From: Paenibacillus tarimensis
GTDB taxonomy: Bacteria; Bacillota; Bacilli; Paenibacillales; Paenibacillaceae
Length of the DNA: 64,000 nt
NCBI RefSeq assembly: GCF_021532315.1
Contig: NZ_JAKGAO010000006.1
Span: 186,001-250,000 of the forward strand
Direction: 5' to 3'
Shown piece by piece: positions 1 through 7,170 of this stretch. The translations under genes were made by a program, and so were the position numbers. Below the pieces are notes generated by a model that was not told the DNA's origin, made no database searches, and saw nothing but the letters and a program-made list of their open reading frames with translations. Positions within the stretch are counted from its first letter, which is position 1. The number at the start of each line of letters is the position of its first letter.

Positions 1-190
1 GGAACACGGCATAGCCCAGCTTCTCTAGTTGTCTGGAAATTTTTAAGAAGAACCGGTGAGATCCCAGCTTGGTTCCCGTGAAGCCGTGAAACATAATGAC
101 AGCAGGGAGGGGACCTTGGGAAGCTGCAGGAATGTGTTCCATTCCGCGTAGTGTTTTTCCTTCATAATTAAGGGTTATCGCTTGTTGCAT
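1..190 (-). CDS. Alpha/beta hydrolase (N-terminal part, runs off window)
   Basis: The first 63 residues of a minus-strand gene are present; the rest lies beyond the left edge. The start is ATG at 190, preceded by AAGGAGG about 10 nt upstream. The visible protein has the short N-terminal beta-strand pattern of the alpha/beta hydrolase fold and the oxyanion-hole motif HGFTGTK, as in the feruloyl/cinnamoyl esterase-like and BAAT-like serine hydrolases. The nucleophile elbow and catalytic His are outside the window, so the substrate cannot be inferred. It is transcribed away from the maltose operon, and the 520-bp gap between them holds regulatory sites described separately. Confidence 0.75.
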   Translation of the reverse strand, partial: MQQAITLNYEGKTLRGMEHIPAASQGPLPAVIMFHGFTGTKLGSHRFFLKISRQLEKLGYAVF

Positions 191-281
191 CAGCTTAAGC
201 AGCCTCCTTGTAATAGTGCTCATAGTTATATTATTCCTTATCCGCTGCGGCTTTTCAATGTTATTACAGGTTCTCCAGTAA

Positions 282-293
282 ACAAACGTTTGC
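282..293. promoter_or_regulatory. LacI-family operator-like site 1 upstream of malE
   Basis: The 12-mer ACAAACGTTTGC contains the perfect 10-bp palindrome CAAACGTTTG with a central CG, the core typical of LacI/GalR-family repressors. An identical 12-mer occurs at 650-661. It lies between the divergent hydrolase and malE genes. The bound regulator is not encoded in the window; a maltose-responsive LacI-type repressor is an inference from the downstream genes. Confidence 0.6.
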
Positions 294-450
294 GCCAAGG
301 GGGTTGAGTAAGCCATATGCTAAAGGCTGCAAAAGAAATGAATCACTAAATAGGGTAATGGAAATTGCGTTATCAGTAGCATGCATGAGTAATAGCAAGA
401 TTCCTTGAGATAATTCTTACTATTTTTATGGAAACGGTTAAATTCGACGA

Positions 451-479
451 TTGCAAACGCTTTTATAGTTGCGTATGAT
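451..479 (+). promoter_or_regulatory. SigA-type promoter of the malE operon with cre-like overlap
   Basis: TTGCAA (451-456) and TATGAT (474-479) are separated by exactly 17 nt, so transcription should begin near 486 and produce a leader of about 225 nt before malE. The sequence TGCAAACGCTTTTA at 452-465 overlaps the -35 box and matches the CcpA cre consensus at 12 of 14 positions, which would fit carbon catabolite repression of a maltose operon. The promoter call is good; the cre call is weaker because of the two mismatches. Confidence 0.6.
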
Positions 480-529
480 GAAAGCAAGCAAGCGAGCAAC
501 GGAATTATCCAGCGGTTTTTGACAAATTG

Positions 530-600
530 AAGGCAATGTTACCTAACTGGGTACAACCTCGTAGCATGAAGTTTAACTGCCAGGTTGTACCTTTTTTCTG
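530..600 (+). promoter_or_regulatory. malE leader: candidate antiterminator overlapping an intrinsic terminator
   Basis: The terminator has a perfect 10-bp stem, GGTACAACCT (550-559) with AGGTTGTACC (582-591), followed by TTTTTT (592-597), and sits about 115 nt before malE. Just upstream, GG (532-533), an internal loop, and TACC (540-543) can pair with GGTA (550-553) and CC (557-558). This makes a small bulged hairpin that uses the 5' arm of the terminator, so the two folds exclude each other. Nearly the same sequence stands in the leader of the neopullulanase gene (30207-30281, minus strand). Layout and size resemble BglG/LicT-type RNA antiterminator sites, but the sequence does not match that consensus well. 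The ligand or protein is unknown. Confidence 0.65.
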
Positions 601-649
601 TCTGGGTATCCCTTAATTTGTTCAAAATGGGTGGACATTGCACTTCCGG

Positions 650-661
650 ACAAACGTTTGC
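650..661. promoter_or_regulatory. LacI-family operator-like site 2 in the malE leader
   Basis: This is an exact copy of the 12-mer at 282-293 (ACAAACGTTTGC). It lies downstream of the promoter and of the leader terminator and about 50 nt before the malE start codon. A repressor here could act as a roadblock, or could loop to the upstream copy 368 bp away. Confidence 0.6.
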
Positions 662-711
662 ATAAAGAAAATTCGCTTTATACACAAATACTTATAAAAG
701 GTGGGTACGCA

Positions 712-2034
712 ATGAAACAAGTTAAAAAGACGGCGGTTATGCTAATGGCTCTGGTGCTTGTGTTTACACTGGCAGCCTGCGGAGGCGGCAAAGCAAATAA
801 CAGCGGCAATCAAGGAACCAATCAGCCTGCGAACCAAACGGGCAATAATGGAGGCGCTGTCAGCGAAGAAGCGATTGAAGAAGAAGAGCTTGTACCGGAA
901 GAAGGCGCCAAGCTGATCGTATGGGACAGCGGCGACCAGAAGGCATTCGTAGAAGCGGCGGCTAAAGCTTTTACCGCGGAATATGGCGTACCTGTAGAAT
1001 TTACGGAAGTCGGTGCAGACAAATCTGTTGAGCGGATGACAACGGACGGACCGGCTAAGGTCGGCGCTGATGTATTCGCTGCGGTACATGACCGTACAGG
1101 AAGCGCAGTGTCGGCTGGTCTGATTTTGCCGAACGACTGGTTCGAAGCAGAGACGAAGGAAAGCGCTTATGAGACGGCGATTGAAGCTGTTTCGGTCGAT
1201 GGCATGCTGTACGGCTATCCAAAATCGGTTGAAACGACAGCGGTGTTCTATAACAAGGATCTGATTGACGAAGTTCCCGCGACATGGGACGGGGTTATCG
1301 AGTTTGCTAAGGGTTTCAATGATTCGAACAATAATAAGTGGGCGTACATGTGGGAACTGGGCAACGGCTACTGGAGCTACGGCTTCTTCGGCGGCTACGG
1401 CGCTTACGTATTCGGTGATAACGGTACGAATCCGAGTGATATCGGAATGAATACGCCTGAGGCTGTTGAGGCCGGCAAGTTCTACCAAAGCCTGCGCAGC
1501 ACTGTACTGCCGCTCCAGACATCTGATATTACAGGTGACATCAAGAAATCCCTCTTCGAGTCCGGGAAGCTTGCTATGAATGTCAGCGGTCCGTGGGATA
1601 CCGGTTCCTTGAAGGAGAAGGTAACGAATCTAGGCGTTGCACCATACCCGGCGCTGCCTAATGGTCAGCCAATGAAGCCTTTCTCTGGTGTCAAGGCATA
1701 TTATGTAAACGCGTTCACGCCATATCCGGATGCCGCGAAGCTGTTCGCACACTACATCACATCCGCTGAATGGCAGAAGAAGAACTTCGAAATGACAGGC
1801 AACCTGCCTGCAGACAAGACGCTTGCTGAGGATGAGGTTATTAAGAATGATCCAATCGCTTCCGGCTTCCTGGAGCAGTTCGAGAATTCGGTCCCGATGC
1901 CTTCGATTCCTGAGATGGTTCAGTATTGGAATACAATAGATGCAACACTGGCGGCTATGTGGAATGACGGCATTGATCCGCAGAAGGCGCTCGACGACAT
2001 GGTGAGCAAGATGCAGCAAAACATGGTCAAATAA
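712..2034 (+). CDS. malE: Maltose/maltodextrin ABC transporter substrate-binding lipoprotein
   Basis: This 440-residue solute-binding protein captures maltodextrins outside the membrane and delivers them to MalFG. The ATG at 712 follows AAAGGTGG. An upstream in-frame ATG at 631 was rejected because it lacks a good ribosome binding site and would put 27 polar residues before the signal peptide. The mature protein begins at Cys23 of the lipobox LAAC, followed by a Gly/Asn/Gln-rich linker to about residue 60. The body has the family I extracellular sugar-binding fold, with motifs such as AKLIVWDSG and GKLAMNVSGPWD. It is the first gene of malE-malF-malG-amylase. Its leader carries the attenuator and the operator sites. 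The sugar specificity is inferred from the operon. Confidence 0.92.
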   Translation: MKQVKKTAVMLMALVLVFTLAACGGGKANNSGNQGTNQPANQTGNNGGAVSEEAIEEEELVPEEGAKLIVWDSGDQKAFVEAAAKAFTAEYGVPVEFTEVGADKSVERMTTDGPAKVGADVFAAVHDRTGSAVSAGLILPNDWFEAETKESAYETAIEAVSVDGMLYGYPKSVETTAVFYNKDLIDEVPATWDGVIEFAKGFNDSNNNKWAYMWELGNGYWSYGFFGGYGAYVFGDNGTNPSDIGMNTPEAVEAGKFYQSLRSTVLPLQTSDITGDIKKSLFESGKLAMNVSGPWDTGSLKEKVTNLGVAPYPALPNGQPMKPFSGVKAYYVNAFTPYPDAAKLFAHYITSAEWQKKNFEMTGNLPADKTLAEDEVIKNDPIASGFLEQFENSVPMPSIPEMVQYWNTIDATLAAMWNDGIDPQKALDDMVSKMQQNMVK

Positions 2035-2050
2035 GAAGGATCTCACGATC

Positions 2051-2090
2051 TGACACACTACCCGCCGGGATTCCGGCGGGTAGCTTGTCA
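2051..2090 (+). other. Intercistronic hairpin between malE and malF
   Basis: An 11-bp perfect stem, CTACCCGCCGG (2058-2068) with CCGGCGGGTAG (2073-2083), has a 4-nt loop and an outer TGACA/TGTCA extension. No T-run follows, so it is probably not a terminator. A hairpin at this place typically protects the 3' end of binding-protein mRNA and lets MalE be made in excess over the membrane subunits. Confidence 0.6.
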
Positions 2091-2112
2091 GCAGGATCAG
2101 GCAGAGAAAGGA

Positions 2113-3435
2113 ATGAACTACGTGCGCAAACATGCGAAGACAGCAGCTTGGCTATCAGTCCTAACGATGGGGCTTGGGCAACTATATAACCGGCAGTACG
2201 GAAAAGCCCTGCTCTTCTTATTCGTACATGTGGCAGCTCTTACGGCTTTTTTCACGAGGCTGTTCTACGACATCGGTGGTCTTATCACCCTTGGAGACAA
2301 AGCGACACATCTGGAGAAGGTCGGCCGCAGATATGTCAATGTGGAAGGCGATCACTCCATATTTATGATGATTTACGGACTGCTGGCCGTGATCATTGGT
2401 TTAATTTATATCGTCGTATATATTGTCAACATCCGCGATGCATACCGCAACGGACAGATTCGCGATAAGGGAGGCGTCGCTCCGTCCCTGGCCCAAACGA
2501 TCCGCAACGTACAGAATGAGGGGTTCCCGTGGCTGCTGCTGTCGCTTCCGATTGTCGGGGTGCTGTTCTTCACCATTATGCCAATTGCCTTCATGGTCCT
2601 CATGGCGTTCACCAACTATTCGGCACCGGACCATATCCCGCCCAAGAGCCTGGTGGACTGGGTTGGATTCAAAACCTTCGGCGATCTGTTTTTTCTGAAG
2701 GCGTGGGCGGGTACCTTCTTCGGTGTACTGTCGTGGACGGTAATCTGGGCAGTGCTCTCTACCGTAACCTGTTACTTCGGCGGCATCTTCGTTGCGCTGC
2801 TGATCCACCAGAAGGGCATTAAGCTTAAAGGCATGTGGCGCACGATCTTTATCATTCCTTACGCCATACCCCAGTTTATCTCGCTGCTTATTATGCGGAA
2901 CCTGCTCAACGACAAATTCGGTCCAATCAACCAGTACTTCCGATACTTCGGTCTGGATGGGCTGCCTTGGCTGAGTGATCCGTTCTGGGCGAAGGTATCG
3001 CTGATTGTCGTTAACATGTGGATCGGCATACCGGTCTCGATGATACTTGTTATGGGGATTCTGACGGCTATTCCAAAGGACTTGTACGAGGCAGCGGATG
3101 TAGACGGGGCTTCCGGGTTCACCAAGTTCAAGAATATAACGATGCCGTATGTCCTGTTTGCGACGGCACCGCTGCTGATCATGCAGTTTGCCGGCAATAT
3201 CAATAACTTTAATGTTATCTTCCTCTTGACCAAGGGTGACCCGAAGACACTGGAGTACAATATGGCGGGTTCAACGGACCTGCTCGTAACCTGGCTTTAC
3301 AAACTGACGCTGGATAACAGCCGCTACAATATCGCATCAGCGGTCGGCATCATTATTTTCCTGATTATCGCATCCCTGTCGATCTGGAGCTACAGCCGGA
3401 CGAAATCGTTCAAAGAGGAGGATATGATTCAATGA
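2113..3435 (+). CDS. malF: Maltodextrin ABC transporter permease MalF
   Basis: This 440-residue integral membrane protein is one of the two permease subunits of the maltodextrin importer. About eight hydrophobic segments can be seen: two in the N-terminal third, then the six-helix binding-protein-dependent permease core. The EAA loop that docks the ATPase is visible as EAADVDGASGFTKF near residue 325. The length is close to Bacillus MdxF. The start is either ATG 2113, with AAAGGA directly adjacent, or GTG 2122, which is better spaced from the same ribosome binding site; this changes only three residues. It overlaps malG by 4 nt. No ATPase gene is in the operon, so a shared MsmX/MalK-type ATPase from elsewhere is expected. 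Confidence 0.92.
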   Translation: MNYVRKHAKTAAWLSVLTMGLGQLYNRQYGKALLFLFVHVAALTAFFTRLFYDIGGLITLGDKATHLEKVGRRYVNVEGDHSIFMMIYGLLAVIIGLIYIVVYIVNIRDAYRNGQIRDKGGVAPSLAQTIRNVQNEGFPWLLLSLPIVGVLFFTIMPIAFMVLMAFTNYSAPDHIPPKSLVDWVGFKTFGDLFFLKAWAGTFFGVLSWTVIWAVLSTVTCYFGGIFVALLIHQKGIKLKGMWRTIFIIPYAIPQFISLLIMRNLLNDKFGPINQYFRYFGLDGLPWLSDPFWAKVSLIVVNMWIGIPVSMILVMGILTAIPKDLYEAADVDGASGFTKFKNITMPYVLFATAPLLIMQFAGNINNFNVIFLLTKGDPKTLEYNMAGSTDLLVTWLYKLTLDNSRYNIASAVGIIIFLIIASLSIWSYSRTKSFKEEDMIQ

Positions 3436-4277
3436 AGACGTCAATATGGAAGCTTACGCTCAGTTATATCCTGCTGATCTTGATCGCTCTGGCCTGTATC
3501 TATCCTGCGGCATTCACGATCATGTCCTCCTTCAAGGCTGGCAGCTCTCTGTTCAGTGAAACCTTCATACCGCGGGCATTGACACTGGATCATTACAAGA
3601 ATCTGTTCCAGGGCGCCAATCTTGATAACAAGCAGATTCCGTTCGTGCGCTGGTTTTGGAATACCCTGCAGGTTGCGGTAACGAGTATGATCCTTGGTAC
3701 CCTTATCCAGCTGATCACAGCCTATGCGATATCCCGGTTCCGCTTCGCGGGCCGTAAGGCGATTATGTCGACGGTGCTCGTGCTTGGCATGTTCCCGGGC
3801 TTCATGAGTATGATCGCGATCTATATCCTGCTGCTGCAGATGAACATGCTGGACAGCAAATGGGCGCTTGTGCTCGTCTATTCTGCCGGCGCGGCACTGG
3901 GCATGTTTGTCGCCAAAGGGTATTTCGATACGCTGCCAAAGGCGCTTGAAGAGTCGGCACGCATAGACGGTGCCAGTCACTGGACGGTATTCTGGCGCAT
4001 TATTCTGCCGCTGTCCAAGCCGATTATCACGTATGTGTCGCTGACAACTTTTACGGGTGCATGGGTCGACTTTATCTTCGCCCGACTGATTCTGCGCTCG
4101 CGGGAGAACTGGACGCTGGCCGTTGGGCTGTTCGAGCTCGTCGACAACTACCAGAGTACGGAATTTACGCTGTTCGCAGCAGGCTCCGTCCTCGCAGCCA
4201 TACCTGTGGCCGTTCTGTTCATGTTCCTGCAGCGCTTCCTCATTGACGGCCTGACGGCAGGAGCGACCAAGGGATGA
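3432..4277 (+). CDS. malG: Maltodextrin ABC transporter permease MalG
   Basis: This 281-residue protein is the second permease subunit. It has the six transmembrane helices of the MalG/CarbP family and an EAA loop, EESARIDGASHWTVFW, near residue 180. The ATG overlaps the malF stop as ATGA, and its own stop overlaps the next start in the same way, so the genes are translationally coupled. The length equals that of typical MalG/MdxG proteins. It works with MalF as the heterodimeric channel. Confidence 0.93.
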   Translation: MKTSIWKLTLSYILLILIALACIYPAAFTIMSSFKAGSSLFSETFIPRALTLDHYKNLFQGANLDNKQIPFVRWFWNTLQVAVTSMILGTLIQLITAYAISRFRFAGRKAIMSTVLVLGMFPGFMSMIAIYILLLQMNMLDSKWALVLVYSAGAALGMFVAKGYFDTLPKALEESARIDGASHWTVFWRIILPLSKPIITYVSLTTFTGAWVDFIFARLILRSRENWTLAVGLFELVDNYQSTEFTLFAAGSVLAAIPVAVLFMFLQRFLIDGLTAGATKG

Positions 4278-6004
4278 GGCGTATGCATAATGCCCGGGTA
4301 AGTCGTTCACTTAGGAGGAAAATGACGGCGGCTTGCGTACTCGCGGCAGCCATTGTTCTGATGATGCTGCTCCTTCAGGGCTGCAATAATGCTGAGCCCG
4401 GTAAACAGGAAACGGGCAAGCAGGAGACGGAGCATAAGGAGACGGAGCATAAGGAGACTGTGCAGCAGGAGAATACAAGTACGAAGCCAGTTGGCGGCGA
4501 TGTGCAGAGCTCAGAGGTGTTCTATGAAATCTTCGTCCGCTCCTTCTATGACTCGGATGGAGATGGGATCGGAGATCTGCAGGGTGTTATTCAGAAGCTT
4601 GATTACCTGAACGATGGCGATCCGTCAACGACAGATGATCTGGGCGTAAGCGGCATCTGGCTGATGCCGATCCAGCCTTCTCCAAGCTATCACGGCTATG
4701 ATGTGACCGATTACTATGAAATTAACCCTGAGTATGGAACGCTGGACGACTTCAAGGAACTGACCGCTGAGGCGCATAAACGCGGCATCAGCGTCATTAT
4801 GGACCTCGTCGTCAATCATACAAGTGTTGAGCATCCCTGGTTTCTTGATGCCCTGGCATCCGACGAAAGCCCTTACCGGGACTGGTACGTATGGGCGGAT
4901 GCGGCCGATGAGGACGGCCCTGACCTGTCGGAGACCAGCGCGACCGGCGGGAAAGCCTGGCATAACCGCGGCGGCAGCCATTATCTTGGCGTCTTCTGGG
5001 AAGGAATGCCTGATCTGAACTTTGATCAGCCTGAGGTTCGGGAGGAGATGATCAAGGCTGGCCGCTTTTGGCTTGAGGCAGGGGTCGACGGCTTCCGGCT
5101 GGACGCAGCCAAGCATATCTATGACGATGTGCAGTCCACGAGCGGCAAGCCAGTGATTACGGACAAGAATGTTGCGTGGTGGCAAGAGTTCCGCGCAGGT
5201 CTTGAAGAGGGGGGACACTCTCCTTACCTGGTCGGCGAGATCTGGGATAACTCACCTGTCGTTATCGCGCCTTACTTGAACAAGGCATTCGATTCGGGCT
5301 TTAACTTCAGCCTTGGGGAACAGCTGCTGGCAGCTACCAAATCCGGCAGCTCATCCAGTGCGGTCACTACACTGAGCCGCATTCTTGGTCTCTACGAGGA
5401 TAGCTCGGGTGGCACCTTCATTGATGCGCCATTCCTCACGAACCATGATCAGAACCGTGTAATGAGCGTGCTGGAGGGAGATGTGAACAAGGCCAAGATG
5501 GCTGCTTCTCTGCTGCTGACGATGCCGGGAAGACCATTTATCTACTACGGGGAAGAAATCGGCATGTCCGGCAGCAAGCCGGATGAGCACATCCGTGAAC
5601 CAATGGTCTGGTACGAGGATCCATCAGGAGGAGAAGGGCAGCCGTCATGGCAGTCTCGGATGTATAATGAAGGCGGTTCTGTCTCGGTGGAAGCACAGAT
5701 GAATGACGAAGACTCGCTGCTTGCGCATTACCGGCAGCTGATCCACCTGCGGGCAGCGGACGCGGTGCTGCGCAGCGGAACAATTGACTCGTATTCTTCA
5801 CCGGACAGCAGGGTTATGGCCTATGTTCGTGAGCTGGAAGCGGACAAACGGCTGGTGCTGAACAACCTGTCCGCGGAGGAAATCGTTATCGAGCTTAATC
5901 CCGCGGAAGGATGGGCGGAGCTGGCGTTCAGCTCTGTCGATGGAGCATCCTTGAAGGACAGTAAGCTGAAGCTGCCGGCTTACATCACGGTCATCGTAAA
6001 ATAA
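4274..6004 (+). CDS. Lipoprotein alpha-amylase, GH13
   Basis: This is a membrane-anchored alpha-amylase that would cut starch-derived glucans outside the cell for import by MalEFG. The 576-residue form has a basic N-terminus, a hydrophobic stretch and the lipobox LLQGC (Cys37). A charged linker follows, built from repeated KQET and EHKET units (residues 44-62). The GH13 barrel shows region I (DLVVNH), region II (GVDGFRLDAAKH, nucleophile Asp277), region III (LVGEIWD, acid Glu322) and region IV (LTNHDQNRV, Asp392), so it should be active. The start is uncertain: ATG 4274 overlaps the malG stop, while ATG 4322 follows AGGAGG with a tight 3-nt spacing and gives a more ordinary signal peptide. 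It is the last gene of the operon, before the terminator at 6108-6142. Confidence 0.9.
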   Translation: MRRMHNARVSRSLRRKMTAACVLAAAIVLMMLLLQGCNNAEPGKQETGKQETEHKETEHKETVQQENTSTKPVGGDVQSSEVFYEIFVRSFYDSDGDGIGDLQGVIQKLDYLNDGDPSTTDDLGVSGIWLMPIQPSPSYHGYDVTDYYEINPEYGTLDDFKELTAEAHKRGISVIMDLVVNHTSVEHPWFLDALASDESPYRDWYVWADAADEDGPDLSETSATGGKAWHNRGGSHYLGVFWEGMPDLNFDQPEVREEMIKAGRFWLEAGVDGFRLDAAKHIYDDVQSTSGKPVITDKNVAWWQEFRAGLEEGGHSPYLVGEIWDNSPVVIAPYLNKAFDSGFNFSLGEQLLAATKSGSSSSAVTTLSRILGLYEDSSGGTFIDAPFLTNHDQNRVMSVLEGDVNKAKMAASLLLTMPGRPFIYYGEEIGMSGSKPDEHIREPMVWYEDPSGGEGQPSWQSRMYNEGGSVSVEAQMNDEDSLLAHYRQLIHLRAADAVLRSGTIDSYSSPDSRVMAYVRELEADKRLVLNNLSAEEIVIELNPAEGWAELAFSSVDGASLKDSKLKLPAYITVIVK

Positions 6005-6012
6005 GGCCGGTA

Positions 6013-6040
6013 TTGACTTTCTGACTGGAAGGAATATACT
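6013..6040 (+). promoter_or_regulatory. SigA-like promoter downstream of the amylase gene
   Basis: TTGACT (6013-6018) and TATACT (6035-6040) are separated by 16 nt. Transcription would start near 6047, inside the intergenic region and about 60 nt before a strong terminator. It would serve either a small RNA or an attenuated leader for the GNAT gene at 6210. Confidence 0.5.
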
Positions 6041-6046
6041 GTGAGT

Positions 6047-6142
6047 ATTATTCAACCATAGACGAAAGCCATGAAGGGAAATTGTAACCTGATGGTATCT
6101 CGTAGCTAACACTTTGTCCCTGCGGGGACGAAGTGTTTTTTT
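6047..6142 (+). ncRNA. Candidate small RNA or attenuated leader ending in a terminator
   Basis: About 95 nt lie between the promoter at 6013-6040 and a strong intrinsic terminator. The terminator pairs AACACTTTGTCCC (6108-6120) with GGGGACGAAGTGTT (6124-6137) and runs into seven Ts. It can also end the mal operon. Inside the unit, ACCAT and ATGGT can close a larger hairpin, and a short reading frame of 12 codons begins at ATG 6071 (MKGNCNLMVSRS). I do not recognise a known riboswitch. Whether this is a free RNA or a leader for the GNAT gene is open. Confidence 0.4.
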
Positions 6143-6209
6143 ATAAGAAGGCCGCTGGTTTGTTTAGCTTAGTATGGTAGAAGAAGGCAGGGGATCTGCA
6201 GGGGGTCTA

Positions 6210-6620
6210 ATGAGAGTTGTATTTGCAAAGGACGAGCATCTGGAATGGATAAGTCGCCGGGACCGTCATCTTGAGAAAAGTCTAATCGGACCGAAAATTA
6301 AGGGAAAGGAGATTTACTTATTACAGGATGAAAGTGAAGCATTTATTGAATGGATGCGTTATGGTTATTTTTGGGACAACACACCGTTTATGAATATGCT
6401 CTGGATTGATGAACCGTTTCGCAATAGAGGATTTGGACAACAGGTGGTTGAGTTTTGGGAGAACGAAATGAAACGACAGGGTTTAAAGTTGGTCATGACT
6501 TCCACACAAGCTAATGAAGGTTCACAACACTTCTATAGAAAACTGGGCTACAGGGATGCTGGATGCCTATTACTCGATGCGCAACCACTAGAAATTATAT
6601 TAACCAAGAAGTTGTGCTAA
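6210..6620 (+). CDS. GNAT family N-acetyltransferase
   Basis: This 136-residue protein belongs to the Gcn5-related acetyltransferases, which transfer acetyl from acetyl-CoA to an amine. The acetyl-CoA pyrophosphate-binding motif RNRGFGQQVV is visible at about residues 72-81, and the C-terminal HFYRKLGYRDAG is the usual motif B strand. ATG 6210 follows AGGGGG with good spacing; an upstream in-frame ATG at 6174 has none. The gene is more AT-rich than the preceding mal genes. The substrate cannot be told from sequence. Confidence 0.82.
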   Translation: MRVVFAKDEHLEWISRRDRHLEKSLIGPKIKGKEIYLLQDESEAFIEWMRYGYFWDNTPFMNMLWIDEPFRNRGFGQQVVEFWENEMKRQGLKLVMTSTQANEGSQHFYRKLGYRDAGCLLLDAQPLEIILTKKLC

Positions 6621-6811
6621 CGGGTGTCAAATGAAAATAAAGTATTTTCTTAGTGCTTAGGTTAAGATAAGTCCCCTGTTTAAGCACTACATGCTACCCG
6701 CGTACGTTCTTTAATAGGTGATTGGAAATGAAATATAATGAGGAGGACGTAGCCCAAGCGAAGGCGCGGGAGCGTTCTTTTTATTGAGCTAACGGGCAGT
6801 TTAATGAAGTA

Positions 6812-6994
6812 TAACGGAACTGAGCACCGTTATTTTGCTGAAAGTTGCAAGGGATAAGATCTAACGGAACTGTGCGCCGTTATTGGCACAAAACAGAGTG
6901 AAATCCTATGGTTTTTTGGAGAATAAGGTCTCACAGTTCCCTTACAATCTGAAAAGTGGGATAAAGGACTGAATAAGGCCTCCCAGTTCCGTTA
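6812..6994. repeat. Cluster of four 21-bp imperfect palindromic repeats
   Basis: Four related 21-mers lie at 6812-6832, 6862-6882, 6924-6944 and 6974-6994. The first two read TAACGGAACTG then a variable centre and CCGTTA; the last two are the inverse orientation. Starts are 50 bp apart within each same-orientation pair, and the two pairs are mirror images. Each unit can fold on itself through AACGG/CCGTT. Two looser relatives of the form TAACGGATACGATAG and ACCGTTACGATAG follow at about 7026-7076. They fill most of the 550-bp gap 6621-7170; I see no gene there. Confidence 0.75.
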
Positions 6995-7085
6995 CAATGC
7001 TCATGTGCAGGGAACTTCCCCGAAACTAACGGATACGATAGTGCCAAAAGACTTGACGGCAACCGTTACGATAGCCTCACAAATG

Positions 7086-7114
7086 ATACCCGCCGTCAAA
7101 CCGACGGCGGGTAT
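7086..7114. terminator. Bidirectional terminator-like hairpin
   Basis: A 12-bp stem, ATACCCGCCGTC (7086-7097) with GACGGCGGGTAT (7103-7114), has a 5-nt loop. It sits between the GNAT gene (plus) and the convergent DUF2306 gene (minus). The T-tract is short on both sides, so its strength is uncertain. Confidence 0.55.
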
Positions 7115-7170
7115 TCCTTTCACAAAGCAACAATCACATAGGAGGTAGCCCTGTGTGAAGTCATAGGCAT

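Noticed and set aside
530-558. Assignment of the malE leader hairpin as a standard LicT/SacT antiterminator site
   Set aside because: Position and size fit, but the core is 2-3 nt shorter, stem 2 is TACC/GGTA rather than CTG/CAG, and no BglG-type regulator is in the window; only the resemblance is reported.
650-661. Reading ACAAACGTTTGC as a CcpA cre site
   Set aside because: It fails the TGNAANCGNNNNCA flanks; it is better explained as a LacI-type operator.
4400-4470. Repeated sequence in the amylase gene (KQET/EHKET codons)
   Set aside because: It is an in-frame low-complexity linker after the lipid anchor, not a mobile or regulatory repeat.
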